Assembly (NCBI GenBank): GCA_900771365.1
Contig: CAAGNU010000113.1
Location: 1 to 64,000, forward strand
DNA from: Bacteroidales bacterium
GTDB lineage: Bacteria > Bacteroidota > Bacteroidia > Bacteroidales > P3
Length of the DNA stretch: 64,000 nucleotides
Direction of reading: 5' to 3'
A model generated the notes under the pieces. That model worked only from the letters and a program-made list of their open reading frames with translations. It was not told the origin of the DNA and did not search any database. Position numbers and translations under genes: made by a program. This document shows, piece by piece, positions 18,591 through 28,314 of the stretch (position 1 is its first letter; each line of letters opens with the position of its first letter).

Positions 18591-19646
18591 ATGGACGCGA
18601 AAGTATTTAATAATCAACATATAGAGACATTCCGCAGGTGGGTTGAAGAAGCCCATCATATTGTATTACTTTCGCACATGAATGCTGACGGAGACGCTTG
18701 TGGAAGCGTTTTGGGCCTGGCCAAACAGCTCGATTTCGCCGCCCCGGCAGCAAAAAACATCACCCCGATACTCCCTAACGGATGCCCACGCACATTCACT
18801 TGGCTGCCTGGTAGTGAACGCATCCTCTCTGGTGAAACACAGCTCGAACTCTGCCTCCAAAAGATTGCCGAAGCCGACCTACTCATCTGCATGGACCTGA
18901 ACACAGCTTCGCGTACCGACTTCTTGCAAGACGCCATCCTTGAGGCCAAATGCCACAAAGTCCTCATCGACCATCACAAGAATCCAGCCACGGACCAGTT
19001 CGACATTATCTTTTCCGACGATATCTCCAGCACCTGCGAGCTGACCTTATGGGTCTCGCAAGCACTATGGGGCAAAAAATACTTCAATACCGACATGGCA
19101 CGCTGCCTCTATACGGGACTACGTACCGATACGGGCGGATTCGCCTTCAGCTGCGACCAACCCAGCTGCTTCGAGGCCGCCGCAATACTTGTCTCCTACG
19201 ACATCAATCCAGCCGATATACACAACCACATTGTCAACACCTTCAGTTTTGACCGTATGCGTTTCTACGGATTCGCCCTCAGCCAGCGCCTGCGAATCTA
19301 CAGCGAAGCTAGGACGGCGATACTCTACTTCTCCCTCGACGACCAAAAACGCTTCGGCGTAGGTGGCGAGGACATGGAGGGGTTGGTCAACTACACCCTT
19401 ATGATGACTGATATCGAGGTGGGCGTACTGCTACGAGAAGAGAGCAACCGCACCAAAGTCTCCTTCCGCTCAAAATATAATGTGGACGTGAACCTTCTGG
19501 CTCAAAAACTTGGAGGAGGCGGACACACCAAGGCCGCAGGCGCCACATGCGTGATGTCTTTCGACGAGGCTCTCGCTCAAACCGAGAAACTCCTCGGCAT
19601 CCACGGTCTCGACCCCCTTAAATTTAATGAAACCCATGAGAAGTAA
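18591..19646 (+). CDS. DHH/DHHA1 phosphoesterase, NrnA-like oligoribonuclease/pAp phosphatase
   Basis: A 351-residue cytoplasmic manganese-dependent phosphoesterase. Members of this group degrade nano-RNA and dephosphorylate pAp, and some cleave cyclic dinucleotide products. Motif I is HMNADGDACGS (about 24-34), motif II is the DLNTASR region, and motif III is the DHH triad Asp127-His128-His129. The C-terminal DHHA1 domain ends with the substrate-binding GGGGHTKAAGA. It overlaps the next gene by 20 bases, so the two are co-transcribed and perhaps translationally coupled. NrnA is preferred over RecJ because of its short length; the substrate is inferred. Confidence 0.9.
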   Translation: MDAKVFNNQHIETFRRWVEEAHHIVLLSHMNADGDACGSVLGLAKQLDFAAPAAKNITPILPNGCPRTFTWLPGSERILSGETQLELCLQKIAEADLLICMDLNTASRTDFLQDAILEAKCHKVLIDHHKNPATDQFDIIFSDDISSTCELTLWVSQALWGKKYFNTDMARCLYTGLRTDTGGFAFSCDQPSCFEAAAILVSYDINPADIHNHIVNTFSFDRMRFYGFALSQRLRIYSEARTAILYFSLDDQKRFGVGGEDMEGLVNYTLMMTDIEVGVLLREESNRTKVSFRSKYNVDVNLLAQKLGGGGHTKAAGATCVMSFDEALAQTEKLLGIHGLDPLKFNETHEK

Positions 19647-20169
19647 TCACCATATAGCAACCATCCTTGCCGCAAGCATGCTGCTCCTCTTTGCCTCTTG
19701 CCGGGACAGGACGCCCATTGTGGACATCCAGCCCGAGAACAGCACCCTTGTGAAAGAGAACATGATTAATGCCAATCATGTTGTCATTCAATCGGAGAGC
19801 ACACAGATTGACGGATACGTACAGCGTCGCGGATGGAACGTCACCCCGCTTTCCTCGGGCGCCCGCTACTGGGAATATACTTCAGGGGAAGGTGATGCTA
19901 TCAACCCCGACGACAGAGTGGTGGTCACATATCGACTAGAAACGTTAGATGGCTCCCCCATCTATACACACCAAGTTGACACACTTGATGTTGGGCGCCA
20001 GCAGGCAACTGTGGCTTTAGACGACCTCCTCCTGCATCTCCACTACGGAAGCCAAGCATGGCTTATCGCCCCCTCCAACAGTGCATACGGCGTGGTTGGA
20101 GACGGAGATCGAGTGCCCTCCAGAACTGTGATAATATATAATGTAACAAATATTAAAAAGTTAAAGTAA
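19627..20169 (+). CDS. FKBP-type peptidyl-prolyl isomerase lipoprotein (GldI-like)
   Basis: A 180-residue protein with a lipoprotein signal (LLFASC, Cys near 26) and a C-terminal FKBP fold (about 85-178: DRVVVTYRLETLDGSPIY, then the SQAWLIAPSNSAYG loop). It should assist proline isomerisation during folding of exported proteins. The layout resembles GldI, the gliding/T9SS-associated PPIase of Bacteroidota. Its first codons overlap the phosphoesterase gene; an internal ATG at 19636 is an alternative start. A second, larger FKBP lipoprotein follows 31 bases later. Confidence 0.85.
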   Translation: MKPMRSNHHIATILAASMLLLFASCRDRTPIVDIQPENSTLVKENMINANHVVIQSESTQIDGYVQRRGWNVTPLSSGARYWEYTSGEGDAINPDDRVVVTYRLETLDGSPIYTHQVDTLDVGRQQATVALDDLLLHLHYGSQAWLIAPSNSAYGVVGDGDRVPSRTVIIYNVTNIKKLK

Positions 20170-20200
20170 AGAATAATAAAATAACAATTAAAAAAAAATC

Positions 20201-21109
20201 ATGAAAAAAATCGTATTAATTGCCGCTGTGGCTATGATTACATTGGCCATGTCCGCATGTAGCAACAACTTCAAAAAAGCCGAAAATGGTTTGTTGTACC
20301 GCTTTGAGACCGTCAATCCTGATGGTGCTCAGCCCGTCCCTGGCGACATCATCGTTGGCGAACTTGTTCTCCGCCTTGAGGATGACACGCTTTTCACAAA
20401 TGTCGGAAACCCTGACAAAATCTTCAAGGTTGCTGAGAACTGCATGTTCAAAGGCGACTTCCAAGAAGGTCTCCTGATGATGCACGAAGGCGACAAGGCT
20501 ATCTTCAAAGTTCCTGCCGACTCTGTTGCAAAACTGATGGATCCCAGCCAGATGCCTCCTTCATACAAATTGGGTGAAGGCCAGTTCTTCTACTATGAGA
20601 TCAACCTCACCGATATCGTGACTGCTGAAGACCTCGCTCAGGAACAGGCCAACTTCATGAAAGAGATGGAGCAGCGCAAGGCAGAAGAGCCCGAATCTTT
20701 GGCTAAATACATCGCTGATAACAACATCACCGCAAAGCCCACTAAGTCTGGCCTTTACATCATCGTCAACAAGAAAGGTGATGGTGCTAAGGTTGCTAAC
20801 GGCAAGCAGGTTTCCGTCAACTACACTGGCCGACTCCTTGATGGCACCCTTTTCGACACCAGCCGCGAAGCTGATGCAAAAGCTGCCAACAAAGTTCAGC
20901 CGGGTCGCACTTACGAGCCCATGACCTACACCGTGGGCGCTCAGCCCATGATCAAGGGTTGGGACGAAGGCATTATGGGTCAGACCGCAGGTAGCGAGAT
21001 TACCCTTGTCATGCCCTCCGAACTTGCTTATGGCGATCGTGGTGCCGGCAAAGACATCCTCCCCTACTCACCCCTCGTTTTCAACATCACTATCGAATCT
21101 GTTGAATAA
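20201..21109 (+). CDS. FKBP-type peptidyl-prolyl cis-trans isomerase lipoprotein
   Basis: A 302-residue lipoprotein (signal MKKIVLIAAVAMITLAMSAC, Cys20). Two FKBP-like halves are suggested. The N-terminal region (about 30-145) is divergent. The C-terminal region (about 195-302) is canonical, with VSVNYTGRLLDGTLFDTS, MIKGWDEG and SELAYGDRGAGKDILPYSPLVF. It probably acts as a periplasmic chaperone/PPIase for outer-membrane and secreted proteins. It ends the operon with the DHH and GldI-like genes and is followed by a terminator. Confidence 0.92.
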   Translation: MKKIVLIAAVAMITLAMSACSNNFKKAENGLLYRFETVNPDGAQPVPGDIIVGELVLRLEDDTLFTNVGNPDKIFKVAENCMFKGDFQEGLLMMHEGDKAIFKVPADSVAKLMDPSQMPPSYKLGEGQFFYYEINLTDIVTAEDLAQEQANFMKEMEQRKAEEPESLAKYIADNNITAKPTKSGLYIIVNKKGDGAKVANGKQVSVNYTGRLLDGTLFDTSREADAKAANKVQPGRTYEPMTYTVGAQPMIKGWDEGIMGQTAGSEITLVMPSELAYGDRGAGKDILPYSPLVFNITIESVE

Positions 21110-21121
21110 CAAATAATCCAC

Positions 21122-21172
21122 AGACATCAGACGGTTCTTGCACCTATACAGCAACCCGCCTGATGTCTTTTT
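21122..21172 (+). terminator. terminator after FKBP operon
   Basis: AGACATCAG (21122-21130) pairs with CTGATGTCT (21160-21168), followed by TTTTT. Confidence 0.85.
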
Positions 21173-21203
21173 CTAAATACTACTGATATACTATTGATTT
21201 ACT

Positions 21204-21767
21204 ATGAAGAACATTGTTATTTTCGGTGCTCCCGGAGCCGGAAAAGGCACTCAGAGCGATTTTATCGTTGAAAAATTCGGTCTTACCCACATCTCTACCG
21301 GCGATCTCCTCCGCAAAGAAATTGCAGACCAAACCGAACTCGGCAAACGTATCAAAGGCATCATGGACGCTGGCCAACTCGTTAGCGACGACATCGTTAT
21401 CGAAATGATTGACAACGCTATCGCACGCGACAGCAAGGGCATCCTTTTCGACGGATTCCCCCGCAATGTTGCCCAAGCCGAGGTACTTGACAAACTCTTA
21501 GCCAAGCACGGCCGCACACTTACTTGCATGGTACGCCTCGATGTTCCTCGCGAAGAACTCATCCATCGTATGCTTGAGCGTGCTAAAGTTAGCGGCCGCA
21601 GCGATGATAACGAAGAAACCATCAAAAACCGTCTCGTCGAATACGAAAACAAGACCCTCCCCGTGGCTGAATACTACGGCAATCAGGGCAAAGAGGTGAA
21701 AATTAACGGTCTCGGAGACATCAAACGCATCTCCGAGGATATCGCCAAAGCGATTGAAGCCTTATAA
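21204..21767 (+). CDS. adk: adenylate kinase
   Basis: A 187-residue cytoplasmic enzyme catalysing ATP + AMP = 2 ADP. P-loop GAPGAGKGTQ lies at residues 8-17, the AMP-binding region is STGDLLRKE, and DGFPRN and the LID arginine motif SGRSDDNEETIKNRL follow. It is the short type, lacking the zinc-binding LID insertion and about 30 residues shorter than the E. coli enzyme, as is usual in Bacteroidota. It is flanked by terminators on both sides, so it is transcribed alone. Confidence 0.97.
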   Translation: MKNIVIFGAPGAGKGTQSDFIVEKFGLTHISTGDLLRKEIADQTELGKRIKGIMDAGQLVSDDIVIEMIDNAIARDSKGILFDGFPRNVAQAEVLDKLLAKHGRTLTCMVRLDVPREELIHRMLERAKVSGRSDDNEETIKNRLVEYENKTLPVAEYYGNQGKEVKINGLGDIKRISEDIAKAIEAL

Positions 21768-21782
21768 TAGCCTTTATATAAA

Positions 21783-21828
21783 AGAAAGTTCTAGTACATC
21801 TGCCTAAACTGGATGTCTAGAACTTTCT
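21783..21828 (+). terminator. terminator after adk
   Basis: AGAAAGTTCTAG (21783-21794) pairs perfectly with CTAGAACTTTCT (21817-21828), extended by ACATC/GATGT. A weak ATTAC tail follows. The stem is symmetric and would also work from the other strand. Confidence 0.8.
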
Positions 21829-21862
21829 ATTACACTAAAACGAACAAAAAAAACGCATAGAA

Positions 21863-22867
21863 ATGACCTCCAATTTTGTAGACTACGTCAAAATCTTTGT
21901 CCGTTCGGGCAAGGGCGGAGCAGGTTCTGCCCACCTCCTTCGAGTAAAATATAACGCAAAGGCTGGCCCTGATGGCGGAGACGGAGGTCGTGGCGGACAT
22001 GTCATTTTGAGAGGCAACAGCCAACGTTGGACGCTGCTCCACCTCAAATATACCAAGCATGTCTTTGCTGAAGACGGTCAACACGGAGGTGAGAACCTGT
22101 GTACTGGACGCACGGGAGCCGACCAGATTCTCGATGTCCCGCTGGGCTGCATCTGCCGAGATGCCGAGACTGGCGAAATCCTCGGAGAAGTGACAGAAGA
22201 CCAGCAGCAGGTCATTATTGCAAAAGGCGGTCGCGGAGGCCTCGGAAACGACCATTTCAAATCACCCACCAATCAAACACCCCGCTATGCTCAGCCAGGC
22301 GAGCCTGCCGAGGAACGATGGATTATCATAGAGCTAAAAGTACTCGCCGACGTGGGGCTTGTAGGATTCCCTAATGCAGGAAAGTCCACATTCCTCAGCG
22401 TAGTATCGGCAGCAAAGCCCGAGATTGCCAATTATCCTTTCACCACCCTTGTGCCCAACCTGGGCATAGTGAAATACCGTGACGACCAATCGTACTGTAT
22501 CGCAGACATACCTGGCATCATCGAAGGTGCTAGCGAGGGCAAAGGCCTCGGCCTCAGATTTCTACGCCATATCGAACGCAACTCCATCCTTTTATTCATG
22601 GTCAGCTGCGAACAACTCGACATTGCCCATGAATACAGCATCTTATTAGAAGAACTGCGGAAATACAACCCCGAGCTACTCGACAAAGAGCGCATCCTCG
22701 CTATCACAAAATGTGACATCCTCGATGATGTGATGATGGAACAGCTCAAACAGCATCTGCCTCAGAATGTCGAAACCATCTTCATCTCTGCTGTCTCGGG
22801 ACTGCATATCACGGAATTGAAAGACCTCATCTTCTCCAAACTCAACAAACCCGCAATAGCCGAATAG
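21863..22867 (+). CDS. obgE: GTPase Obg
   Basis: A 334-residue ribosome-associated GTPase needed for 50S maturation and growth control. The glycine-rich Obg fold occupies residues 1-160 ([22 protein letters not shown]). The G domain follows: G1 GFPNAGKST near 171-179, G3 DIPGI and G4 ITKCD. The variable C-terminal OCT extension is absent. The next gene starts one base after its stop, giving a two-gene operon with the PAP2 phosphatase. Confidence 0.96.
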   Translation: MTSNFVDYVKIFVRSGKGGAGSAHLLRVKYNAKAGPDGGDGGRGGHVILRGNSQRWTLLHLKYTKHVFAEDGQHGGENLCTGRTGADQILDVPLGCICRDAETGEILGEVTEDQQQVIIAKGGRGGLGNDHFKSPTNQTPRYAQPGEPAEERWIIIELKVLADVGLVGFPNAGKSTFLSVVSAAKPEIANYPFTTLVPNLGIVKYRDDQSYCIADIPGIIEGASEGKGLGLRFLRHIERNSILLFMVSCEQLDIAHEYSILLEELRKYNPELLDKERILAITKCDILDDVMMEQLKQHLPQNVETIFISAVSGLHITELKDLIFSKLNKPAIAE

Positions 22868-22868
22868 C

Positions 22869-23498
22869 ATGGAACAAATCGACACTCAGCTCTTCTACTG
22901 GATAAACCAGCACCACTGTAGCCTAACAGATTGGATGCTGTGGGGCTTCAGTCAAAGCTGGTCTTGGGCGATTGTTCTCATCTTGGCGTTCTGCTTTACC
23001 ACCCTCAGACGGGAGCCTAGTAATTGGTGGCTTGTATTGCTGGGTATCGTGCTGTGCTTCCTGCTATCCGATAGGATATCCGTTCTCTGCTTCAAAGATG
23101 TATTCTGCCGATTACGGCCTTGCCATGCCTTAGAGCATGTGAGGATGTTCAACACAAGTTGCGGAGGCCAGTACGGTTTTGTTTCATCCCATGCCGCAAA
23201 CGCTTTCTCGTTAGCCCTATTCCTCAGCTTGAGAAATCGCAAAGCCCTGCGGAAAAGCCGCTTCACCTTTCAGGGTTCCAGCAGTCAAAACCAGAAGACC
23301 ATCTTCCCCCTGCTCATCTTCCTTTGGGCTCTGATTGTCGGATACTCTCGCCCCTACCTCGGCAAACATTACCCTGGCGACGTTATCTGCGGCGCTTTGC
23401 TGGGAGTCATTATCGGCCTCTTCGTTTTTTATTTCACGAAACTCGTTGAAAATGTACGCAATAATAGAAATCATAAAAAAATATTTTCAAAAAGATGA
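22869..23498 (+). CDS. PAP2-family membrane phosphatase
   Basis: A 209-residue polytopic inner-membrane phosphatase. Family members dephosphorylate undecaprenyl pyrophosphate, phosphatidic acid or lipid A. The tripartite signature is present: KDVFCRLRP (K-x6-RP), SSHAAN (PSGH equivalent with catalytic His) and SRPYLGKHYPGD (SR-x5-H-x3-D). Five to six hydrophobic segments surround the motifs. It follows obgE with a one-base gap. Substrate cannot be decided; recycling of undecaprenyl carrier is likely. Confidence 0.9.
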   Translation: MEQIDTQLFYWINQHHCSLTDWMLWGFSQSWSWAIVLILAFCFTTLRREPSNWWLVLLGIVLCFLLSDRISVLCFKDVFCRLRPCHALEHVRMFNTSCGGQYGFVSSHAANAFSLALFLSLRNRKALRKSRFTFQGSSSQNQKTIFPLLIFLWALIVGYSRPYLGKHYPGDVICGALLGVIIGLFVFYFTKLVENVRNNRNHKKIFSKR

Positions 23499-23558
23499 AA
23501 CAAAATTTCAATAATTGCGTATATATGAATGTGCTTACTTATTTCAAAGATGTATTTG

Positions 23559-23589
23559 ACGGGACGTCTCCTTATGGGGACGTTCTCGT
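23559..23589 (+). terminator. terminator-like hairpin
   Basis: ACGGGACGTCTCC pairs with GGGGACGTTCTCGT (one bulge, loop TTAT), followed by TTATTATTA. It separates obgE-PAP2 from the cvpA-like gene. Confidence 0.65.
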
Positions 23590-23625
23590 TTATTATTACC
23601 CCTATTAGCAACCTAAATTATAGTT

Positions 23626-24141
23626 ATGAACTTATTAGACATCATTTTGGCCATTCCCCTTTGCGTGTTCATCTTCAAAGGATGGAAAAGAGGCATTATC
23701 TTTGAGCTGGCAGCCTTAGCATGCATCCTCGTAGGAGCCTGGGCCGCAGGCCATTTCTCAACAGCAGTAGCCGAAGCACTTAACTTAGAAGGTGATGGGG
23801 CTGTCCTTATCGCCTTCTTCATCACGTTTTTGGCCGTGATAGTCGGAACATACTTCCTCGCTAAAGCTGTCGAAGGCGTTATCAAGATTGTCAAGATTAA
23901 CTTCGTGAACAAACTCCTGGGTGCGGTTCTGGGTATGCTGAAATGTCTCTGCGTGCTCAGCATCTTCCTAAATTTCATAATTCTTATCGACCGCCAGCAA
24001 GTCATCATCACCCCTGAGGCTCAAGCGGAGAGCATCCTTTACAAGCCCACGCACAAGATTGGCAACAAACTCACCGAGACCCTCGTCAACTATGTTCACG
24101 AGAAACGTGTTGAGATAGTCCACGAAAGAGAAAGCAAATAA
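23626..24141 (+). CDS. CvpA-family membrane protein
   Basis: A 171-residue inner-membrane protein with four hydrophobic helices in the first 130 residues and a charged cytoplasmic tail. The start (LLDIILAIPLCVFIFKGWKRG) and the AKAVEGVIKIVKINFVNKLL segment match the CvpA family, known from colicin V production and envelope-stress tolerance. The gene is followed after 12 bases by the Dus gene, so the two are probably co-transcribed. Exact role unknown. Confidence 0.87.
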   Translation: MNLLDIILAIPLCVFIFKGWKRGIIFELAALACILVGAWAAGHFSTAVAEALNLEGDGAVLIAFFITFLAVIVGTYFLAKAVEGVIKIVKINFVNKLLGAVLGMLKCLCVLSIFLNFIILIDRQQVIITPEAQAESILYKPTHKIGNKLTETLVNYVHEKRVEIVHERESK

Positions 24142-24153
24142 AAAGGAACAAAG

Positions 24154-25116
24154 ATGCTGATACTGGCTCCGATGCAAGGCCTCACAGAACTGATGTTCCG
24201 GAAAGTATACGAACAATGCTTCCCCGGGGCATTAGACCTCGCCATATCGCCATTCCTCTCCCTAACTCACGGCAATCTGGCTGATGCGTGGAAGAAGATT
24301 GACGATGTGATACCCGAGGACAACATCGGATCCATCCCCGTAATCCCGCAAATCCTCGGAAAAGAACCTGTAGAATTTGTCGACCTAGCCAACAGGCTAT
24401 ACGATGTCGGATACCATGAAATCAATTGGAACATAGGCTGTCCCATGAGGCGCGTGGCCGCCAAACATCGAGGAAGCGGCATTCTCCCCTACCCCGATGA
24501 GGTGCGCGAGATTCTTGAATATGTAGTGCCTCGGATAAAAGCCTCTTTAAGCGTTAAAATGAGACTCGGGTACCACAGTTCCGAAGAAATCTTCTCGCTC
24601 ATCCCCATCCTCAACGACTACCCGCTTGCCAATATCACCATCCACCCAAGGACTGGAAAGCAGCAATATGGCGGACAAGTCGACTTGGACACGTTTGAAC
24701 AAGCAGCATCCCTAATAAAGCACAAAGTCAATTATAACGGCGATATATGCACTCTTTCGGATTATGAGCGGATTCATCTTCGCTTCCCTGATATAGAGGA
24801 CTTTATGATTGGTCGTGGCGTGCTTTTCGACCCACTTCTACCTTTGCGGATCAAAGGAACAGCTTTCGATAGAAAGAGCAGTTTGGAGGCAGCACGGCTC
24901 TTTATCACCGCCCTTCTCGCAGCCATCAACAAGCGCCCCGTTCCCGAAGTGAGCAAGATGCGGAAAACCAAGGAATACTGGTGCCTCCTCCGTCGAAGCC
25001 TTCCCATCACAGAACTGCAATCCTTGGTCGTACTTCATGCCGAGACCCCGCAAAGCACCCAAGAGAAGATTCTGCGGCTGCTTGAAGATGCGGAAAAAGC
25101 AAACGCAGAAGACTAG
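24154..25116 (+). CDS. tRNA-dihydrouridine synthase
   Basis: A 320-residue flavoenzyme reducing specific uridines of the tRNA D-loop. The FMN-binding TIM barrel starts LILAPMQGLTELMFRKVY. The catalytic Cys96 lies in NIGCPMRRVAAKHRGSG. Later motifs are SVKMRLGY, ITIHPRTGKQQYGG and MIGRGVLFDPLLP. The signature is complete. Which of the DusA/B/C position specificities it has cannot be judged reliably; the length is most like DusC. Cluster with the CvpA-like gene upstream. Confidence 0.93.
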   Translation: MLILAPMQGLTELMFRKVYEQCFPGALDLAISPFLSLTHGNLADAWKKIDDVIPEDNIGSIPVIPQILGKEPVEFVDLANRLYDVGYHEINWNIGCPMRRVAAKHRGSGILPYPDEVREILEYVVPRIKASLSVKMRLGYHSSEEIFSLIPILNDYPLANITIHPRTGKQQYGGQVDLDTFEQAASLIKHKVNYNGDICTLSDYERIHLRFPDIEDFMIGRGVLFDPLLPLRIKGTAFDRKSSLEAARLFITALLAAINKRPVPEVSKMRKTKEYWCLLRRSLPITELQSLVVLHAETPQSTQEKILRLLEDAEKANAED

Positions 25117-25133
25117 TTGACAACTGAAATGGC

Positions 25134-25176
25134 TTCGAAGCAGCTTCGCTCTTCCTTCGCCCAACCTTCGCCCAGA
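25134..25176. repeat. short cttcg-rich intergenic repeat
   Basis: Reads cttcgaagcagcttcgctcttccttcgccc in part (longest run split here: gaagcagcttcgctc, ccttcgcccaaccttcgcc). It is a degenerate member of the cgaag tract family seen at 0.2, 14.3, 28.7 and 39.9 kb. It lies just after the Dus gene. Confidence 0.5.
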
Positions 25177-25329
25177 AAGAGGTTATACGGCACACGAAAA
25201 CGGCATCACATCAAAAACACAAAGAAGGAAGGAAACGACAAAGCCTCCAACATGGAACAGATGAATAGAAACATAAAAAAAATTTAATAAATATATAATA
25301 AAAAAACAAATTTCTCGTTACTAAAAGTG

Positions 25330-26328
25330 ATGAAACATTATAAAGTACTATTTATCATTCTCCTATCTGCACTGTTTGCGTTCCCGGGATGCAAACATAA
25401 TACTGATGTAGACAAAATGTCTCCTGAAGAGATTCTTAATGTCCTCGATATCAAAATCCATAAGAATCCCAAGAACGACCAATTGTACTACGACCGTGCA
25501 AAAGTCTACCTCGAACTCAATCGCGTGAACGACGCCATCGCCGACCTCTCCCGTGCTATTGCCTTGAATAAGAACGAAAAGGACTACCAGATGCTCCTTG
25601 GCGACGCCTATTTCAAAAATCATAATATGGAAGGCAGCTCTAAGGCCTTCAGAAAGGTTCTCGACATGGACCCCGACAACCAAGAGGCCTATCTGAAACT
25701 CGGCGAAATCTCATACTACAGCCACGACTATGACCGCGCCATGGAGACGCTGAGCAAGGTTACCGAGAAAGACCCCATGAACCGTACCGCCTTGTTCATG
25801 AAGAGCTTTATCTACAAGGAGACAGGCGACACAGCAAACGCCATCATCCTGCTCCGCAAAGTCTGCGACTACTATCCCGAATTTGCCGATGCTTTTGAAG
25901 AGCTCGGCACGCTGTATGTCAACCACCACGACCCTCTGGGAATTGATTACCTCAACACCGTAATCCGCCTCAAACCCAAGAGTACCAACGCTCGCTACAA
26001 CATCGCCATGTTCTACCAAGAGACGGGCGACATCAAGAAGGCCGAGGAATACTACAAGCAGATTCTCGACATTGATAGCGGACACAAATATGCCTGGCAC
26101 AATCGCGGCTATATCCAGATGTTCGCCTATAGCAACTTTGCCGAAGCAGCCGAATATTTCACCAAGGCCATCCAATGCGACAGCAACTTCATAGAGGCCT
26201 GGACCAACCGCGGCTATGCCTACGAGCTCAACGGCGAAAAAGCCAAAGCCCACCAAGACTACACCACGGCTGTGAACCTCGACGGCACATACTCCCAAGC
26301 CCTCGAAGGATTTGAAAGAACTAGATAA
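25330..26328 (+). CDS. TPR-repeat lipoprotein
   Basis: A 332-residue exported lipoprotein (signal ending FAFPGC, Cys about 20). The mature part is a run of about eight tetratricopeptide repeats, with typical positions as in DAIADLSRAIALNKN, GSSKAFRKVLDMDPDNQEA and EAAEYFTKAIQCDSNF. TPR solenoids bind peptides or scaffold complexes; Bacteroidota encode many as outer-membrane assembly or T9SS accessory lipoproteins. The ATG at 25330 is preferred over the GTG three bases earlier. It stands between an AT-rich promoter region and pyrB (30 bases away). Confidence 0.88.
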   Translation: MKHYKVLFIILLSALFAFPGCKHNTDVDKMSPEEILNVLDIKIHKNPKNDQLYYDRAKVYLELNRVNDAIADLSRAIALNKNEKDYQMLLGDAYFKNHNMEGSSKAFRKVLDMDPDNQEAYLKLGEISYYSHDYDRAMETLSKVTEKDPMNRTALFMKSFIYKETGDTANAIILLRKVCDYYPEFADAFEELGTLYVNHHDPLGIDYLNTVIRLKPKSTNARYNIAMFYQETGDIKKAEEYYKQILDIDSGHKYAWHNRGYIQMFAYSNFAEAAEYFTKAIQCDSNFIEAWTNRGYAYELNGEKAKAHQDYTTAVNLDGTYSQALEGFERTR

Positions 26329-26358
26329 TACATAGTAACAAATTAAAAATCTATATAT

Positions 26359-27276
26359 ATGAGCACACTTAAAGGACGCAATCTTATCTCCATCACCGAC
26401 TTCTCCAAGGAGGAGTATATTGAGGTGCTGGACATTGCTGAAGGTTTTGAAAAGAACCCTAAGCAGTGCATTCTCAGCGACAAAGTTGTCGCAACCCTTT
26501 TCTTCGAACCCTCAACACGTACACGACTGAGCTTCGAAAGTGCAGCCAACCAGCTTGGCGCCCGCATTATTGGCTTTAGCGACCCCGGCGGAACTAGCGT
26601 CCAGAAAGGCGAGTCCCTGCACGACACCATCGTGATGGTCTCAAGCTATGCCGACCTTATCGTTATGCGTAACCCTAAAGAAGGCTCATCCCGCTATGCA
26701 TCCGAAGTCGCCACCGTGCCCGTCATCAATGCCGGAGATGGTGCCAACCAGCACCCCACACAGTGTATGCTCGACCTGTACTCTATCCGCAAGACTCAAG
26801 GCACTCTGGAAAACTTGAACATCGCTATGGTGGGCGACCTCAAATACGGCCGCACAGTCCATTCCCTCGTCCAGGCCATGTGCAACTTCAACGCCACCTT
26901 CCACCTCGTCTCTCCCGAAGAGCTCAAACTGCCCTCGTCCGTGAAGATGAGCATCAAGGATGCCGGCTTGAAATATTATCAGTACACCGATATCAACAGC
27001 GTCATCCCCACAGCAGACATCATATACATGACCCGCGTACAGCGCGAGCGCTTCCCTGATCCTCTGGAATACGAGCGCGTGAAAGACAGCTGCATCCTCA
27101 CTGCTTCCATGCTCCAAGGCTGCAAGCCCAACATGCGCATCCTCCACCCCCTGCCCCGCGTAAACGAAATCACGATGGATGTCGACAATACGCCCTACGC
27201 CTACTATTTCCGCCAGGCCCAGAACGGCGTCTATGTCCGCCAGGCACTCATGGCCGCCATCCTCGGTGCTAAATAA
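26359..27276 (+). CDS. pyrB: aspartate carbamoyltransferase, catalytic chain
   Basis: A 305-residue enzyme joining carbamoyl phosphate and aspartate, the first committed step of pyrimidine synthesis. The carbamoyl-phosphate signature [13 protein letters not shown] lies near residues 50-62. [10 protein letters not shown] and HPLPRVNEI follow. It forms an operon with the regulatory chain pyrI 25 bases downstream, implying the dodecameric, nucleotide-regulated enzyme. Confidence 0.98.
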   Translation: MSTLKGRNLISITDFSKEEYIEVLDIAEGFEKNPKQCILSDKVVATLFFEPSTRTRLSFESAANQLGARIIGFSDPGGTSVQKGESLHDTIVMVSSYADLIVMRNPKEGSSRYASEVATVPVINAGDGANQHPTQCMLDLYSIRKTQGTLENLNIAMVGDLKYGRTVHSLVQAMCNFNATFHLVSPEELKLPSSVKMSIKDAGLKYYQYTDINSVIPTADIIYMTRVQRERFPDPLEYERVKDSCILTASMLQGCKPNMRILHPLPRVNEITMDVDNTPYAYYFRQAQNGVYVRQALMAAILGAK

Positions 27277-27301
27277 TATATAAATTAATAATTTCATCAT
27301 C

Positions 27302-27763
27302 ATGGAAAACAAGAAAGAACTCGTTGTCTCTGCCATCGAAAACGGCACAGTCATAGATCATATCCCCACAGAGGCCGTCTATCAGGTCATCCATATCCTC
27401 AACCTCGAAGACTATAAGGACGAGGTTCTCATCGGCAACTACCTCGAAAGCGGCAAACTGGGCCGCAAAGGCATCATTAAAATCAAGAACAAGCACTTTA
27501 CTAAGGAAGAGGTGAGCAAAGTGGCCCTCGTGGCTCCTTTCGTAACCATCATCACCATCCAGGACTACAAGGTTATTGAGAAGTTCGCCACCGAGATTCC
27601 CGACCATATCGAGAATTTTGTGAAATGTGCCAACCCCAAGTGCATCACTAACGCCGAAGCAGTCCCCACCAAGTTCGACGTTGTTGATAAGGAGAACCTC
27701 AAACTTCGCTGCCACTACTGCGAAAAGTTCACCACCAAGGAGACCATCCATTTCAACAAATAA
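27302..27763 (+). CDS. pyrI: aspartate carbamoyltransferase, regulatory chain
   Basis: A 153-residue regulatory subunit binding CTP/ATP and linking catalytic trimers through a zinc site. The N-terminal nucleotide-binding domain includes GTVIDHIPTEAVYQVI. The C-terminal zinc domain has the four cysteines in CANPKC and CHYC. Full length; co-transcribed with pyrB. Confidence 0.97.
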   Translation: MENKKELVVSAIENGTVIDHIPTEAVYQVIHILNLEDYKDEVLIGNYLESGKLGRKGIIKIKNKHFTKEEVSKVALVAPFVTIITIQDYKVIEKFATEIPDHIENFVKCANPKCITNAEAVPTKFDVVDKENLKLRCHYCEKFTTKETIHFNK

Positions 27764-27848
27764 AAGGCTGCGGAAGGCCGCCAAAACAGCCTTTCAGGCC
27801 AACATTAACAAGGAGAGCTGCAAAAGCCCTCCTTGTTAATTAAAAAAA

Positions 27849-27884
27849 AGAGCGGCTCCCGCCCCAATTCTCAATTCTCAATTA
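27849..27884. repeat. CAATTCTCAATT stutter
   Basis: ccaattctcaattctcaatt precedes the ATG at 27887. It is the same family as the stutters at 39600 and, in the other orientation, 38100. It keeps the frame open upstream and creates a false 18-codon extension of the next gene. Confidence 0.6.
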
Positions 27885-27886
27885 TT

Positions 27887-28261
27887 ATGAAACGTTATTA
27901 CATCGCACTCATAGCACTCACAGCCGTGCTGATATTGGCAAGTTTCTGCACCCTTTGGTTCGGAGGAGACGCCTTCCAAACCGTACTGCCATTCCTGCCC
28001 CTGTACTTTGGTATTATTACAGGACTCCAGCACTACGCCATTAATAAGAGCTTCTACAAAGACCCCCGAACCTTCGTCAAGAACTTCCTCGGCCTGACTG
28101 TCGGCTCTTTGTTCCTCCACCTCATCGTCCTGTTTATCTGGGCCTTCACCCACGCCGCTACAGCCAAGATATTCATCCTCGCCTTCGGCATCTGCTACGT
28201 CGCCTACCTTGTGTTTGAGACCATCGCCCTTATTCTCTTAGTCAAGAGCAAGCAGAAATAA
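27887..28261 (+). CDS. small polytopic membrane protein, unknown function
   Basis: A 124-residue protein with four hydrophobic helices (about 5-25, 32-50, 70-92, 98-122) and a short Lys-rich tail. It has no motif I recognise. The ATG at 27887 is chosen because the longer frame from 27833 translates repeat DNA. The hydrophobic pattern resembles small uncharacterised membrane proteins common in Bacteroidales. It follows pyrI by 123 bases and ends with a strong terminator. Confidence 0.75.
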   Translation: MKRYYIALIALTAVLILASFCTLWFGGDAFQTVLPFLPLYFGIITGLQHYAINKSFYKDPRTFVKNFLGLTVGSLFLHLIVLFIWAFTHAATAKIFILAFGICYVAYLVFETIALILLVKSKQK

Positions 28262-28314
28262 CCCTCGAAACACCCTATTCGATTCATTCGACTGCATACA
28301 GATTATTCCCCAAG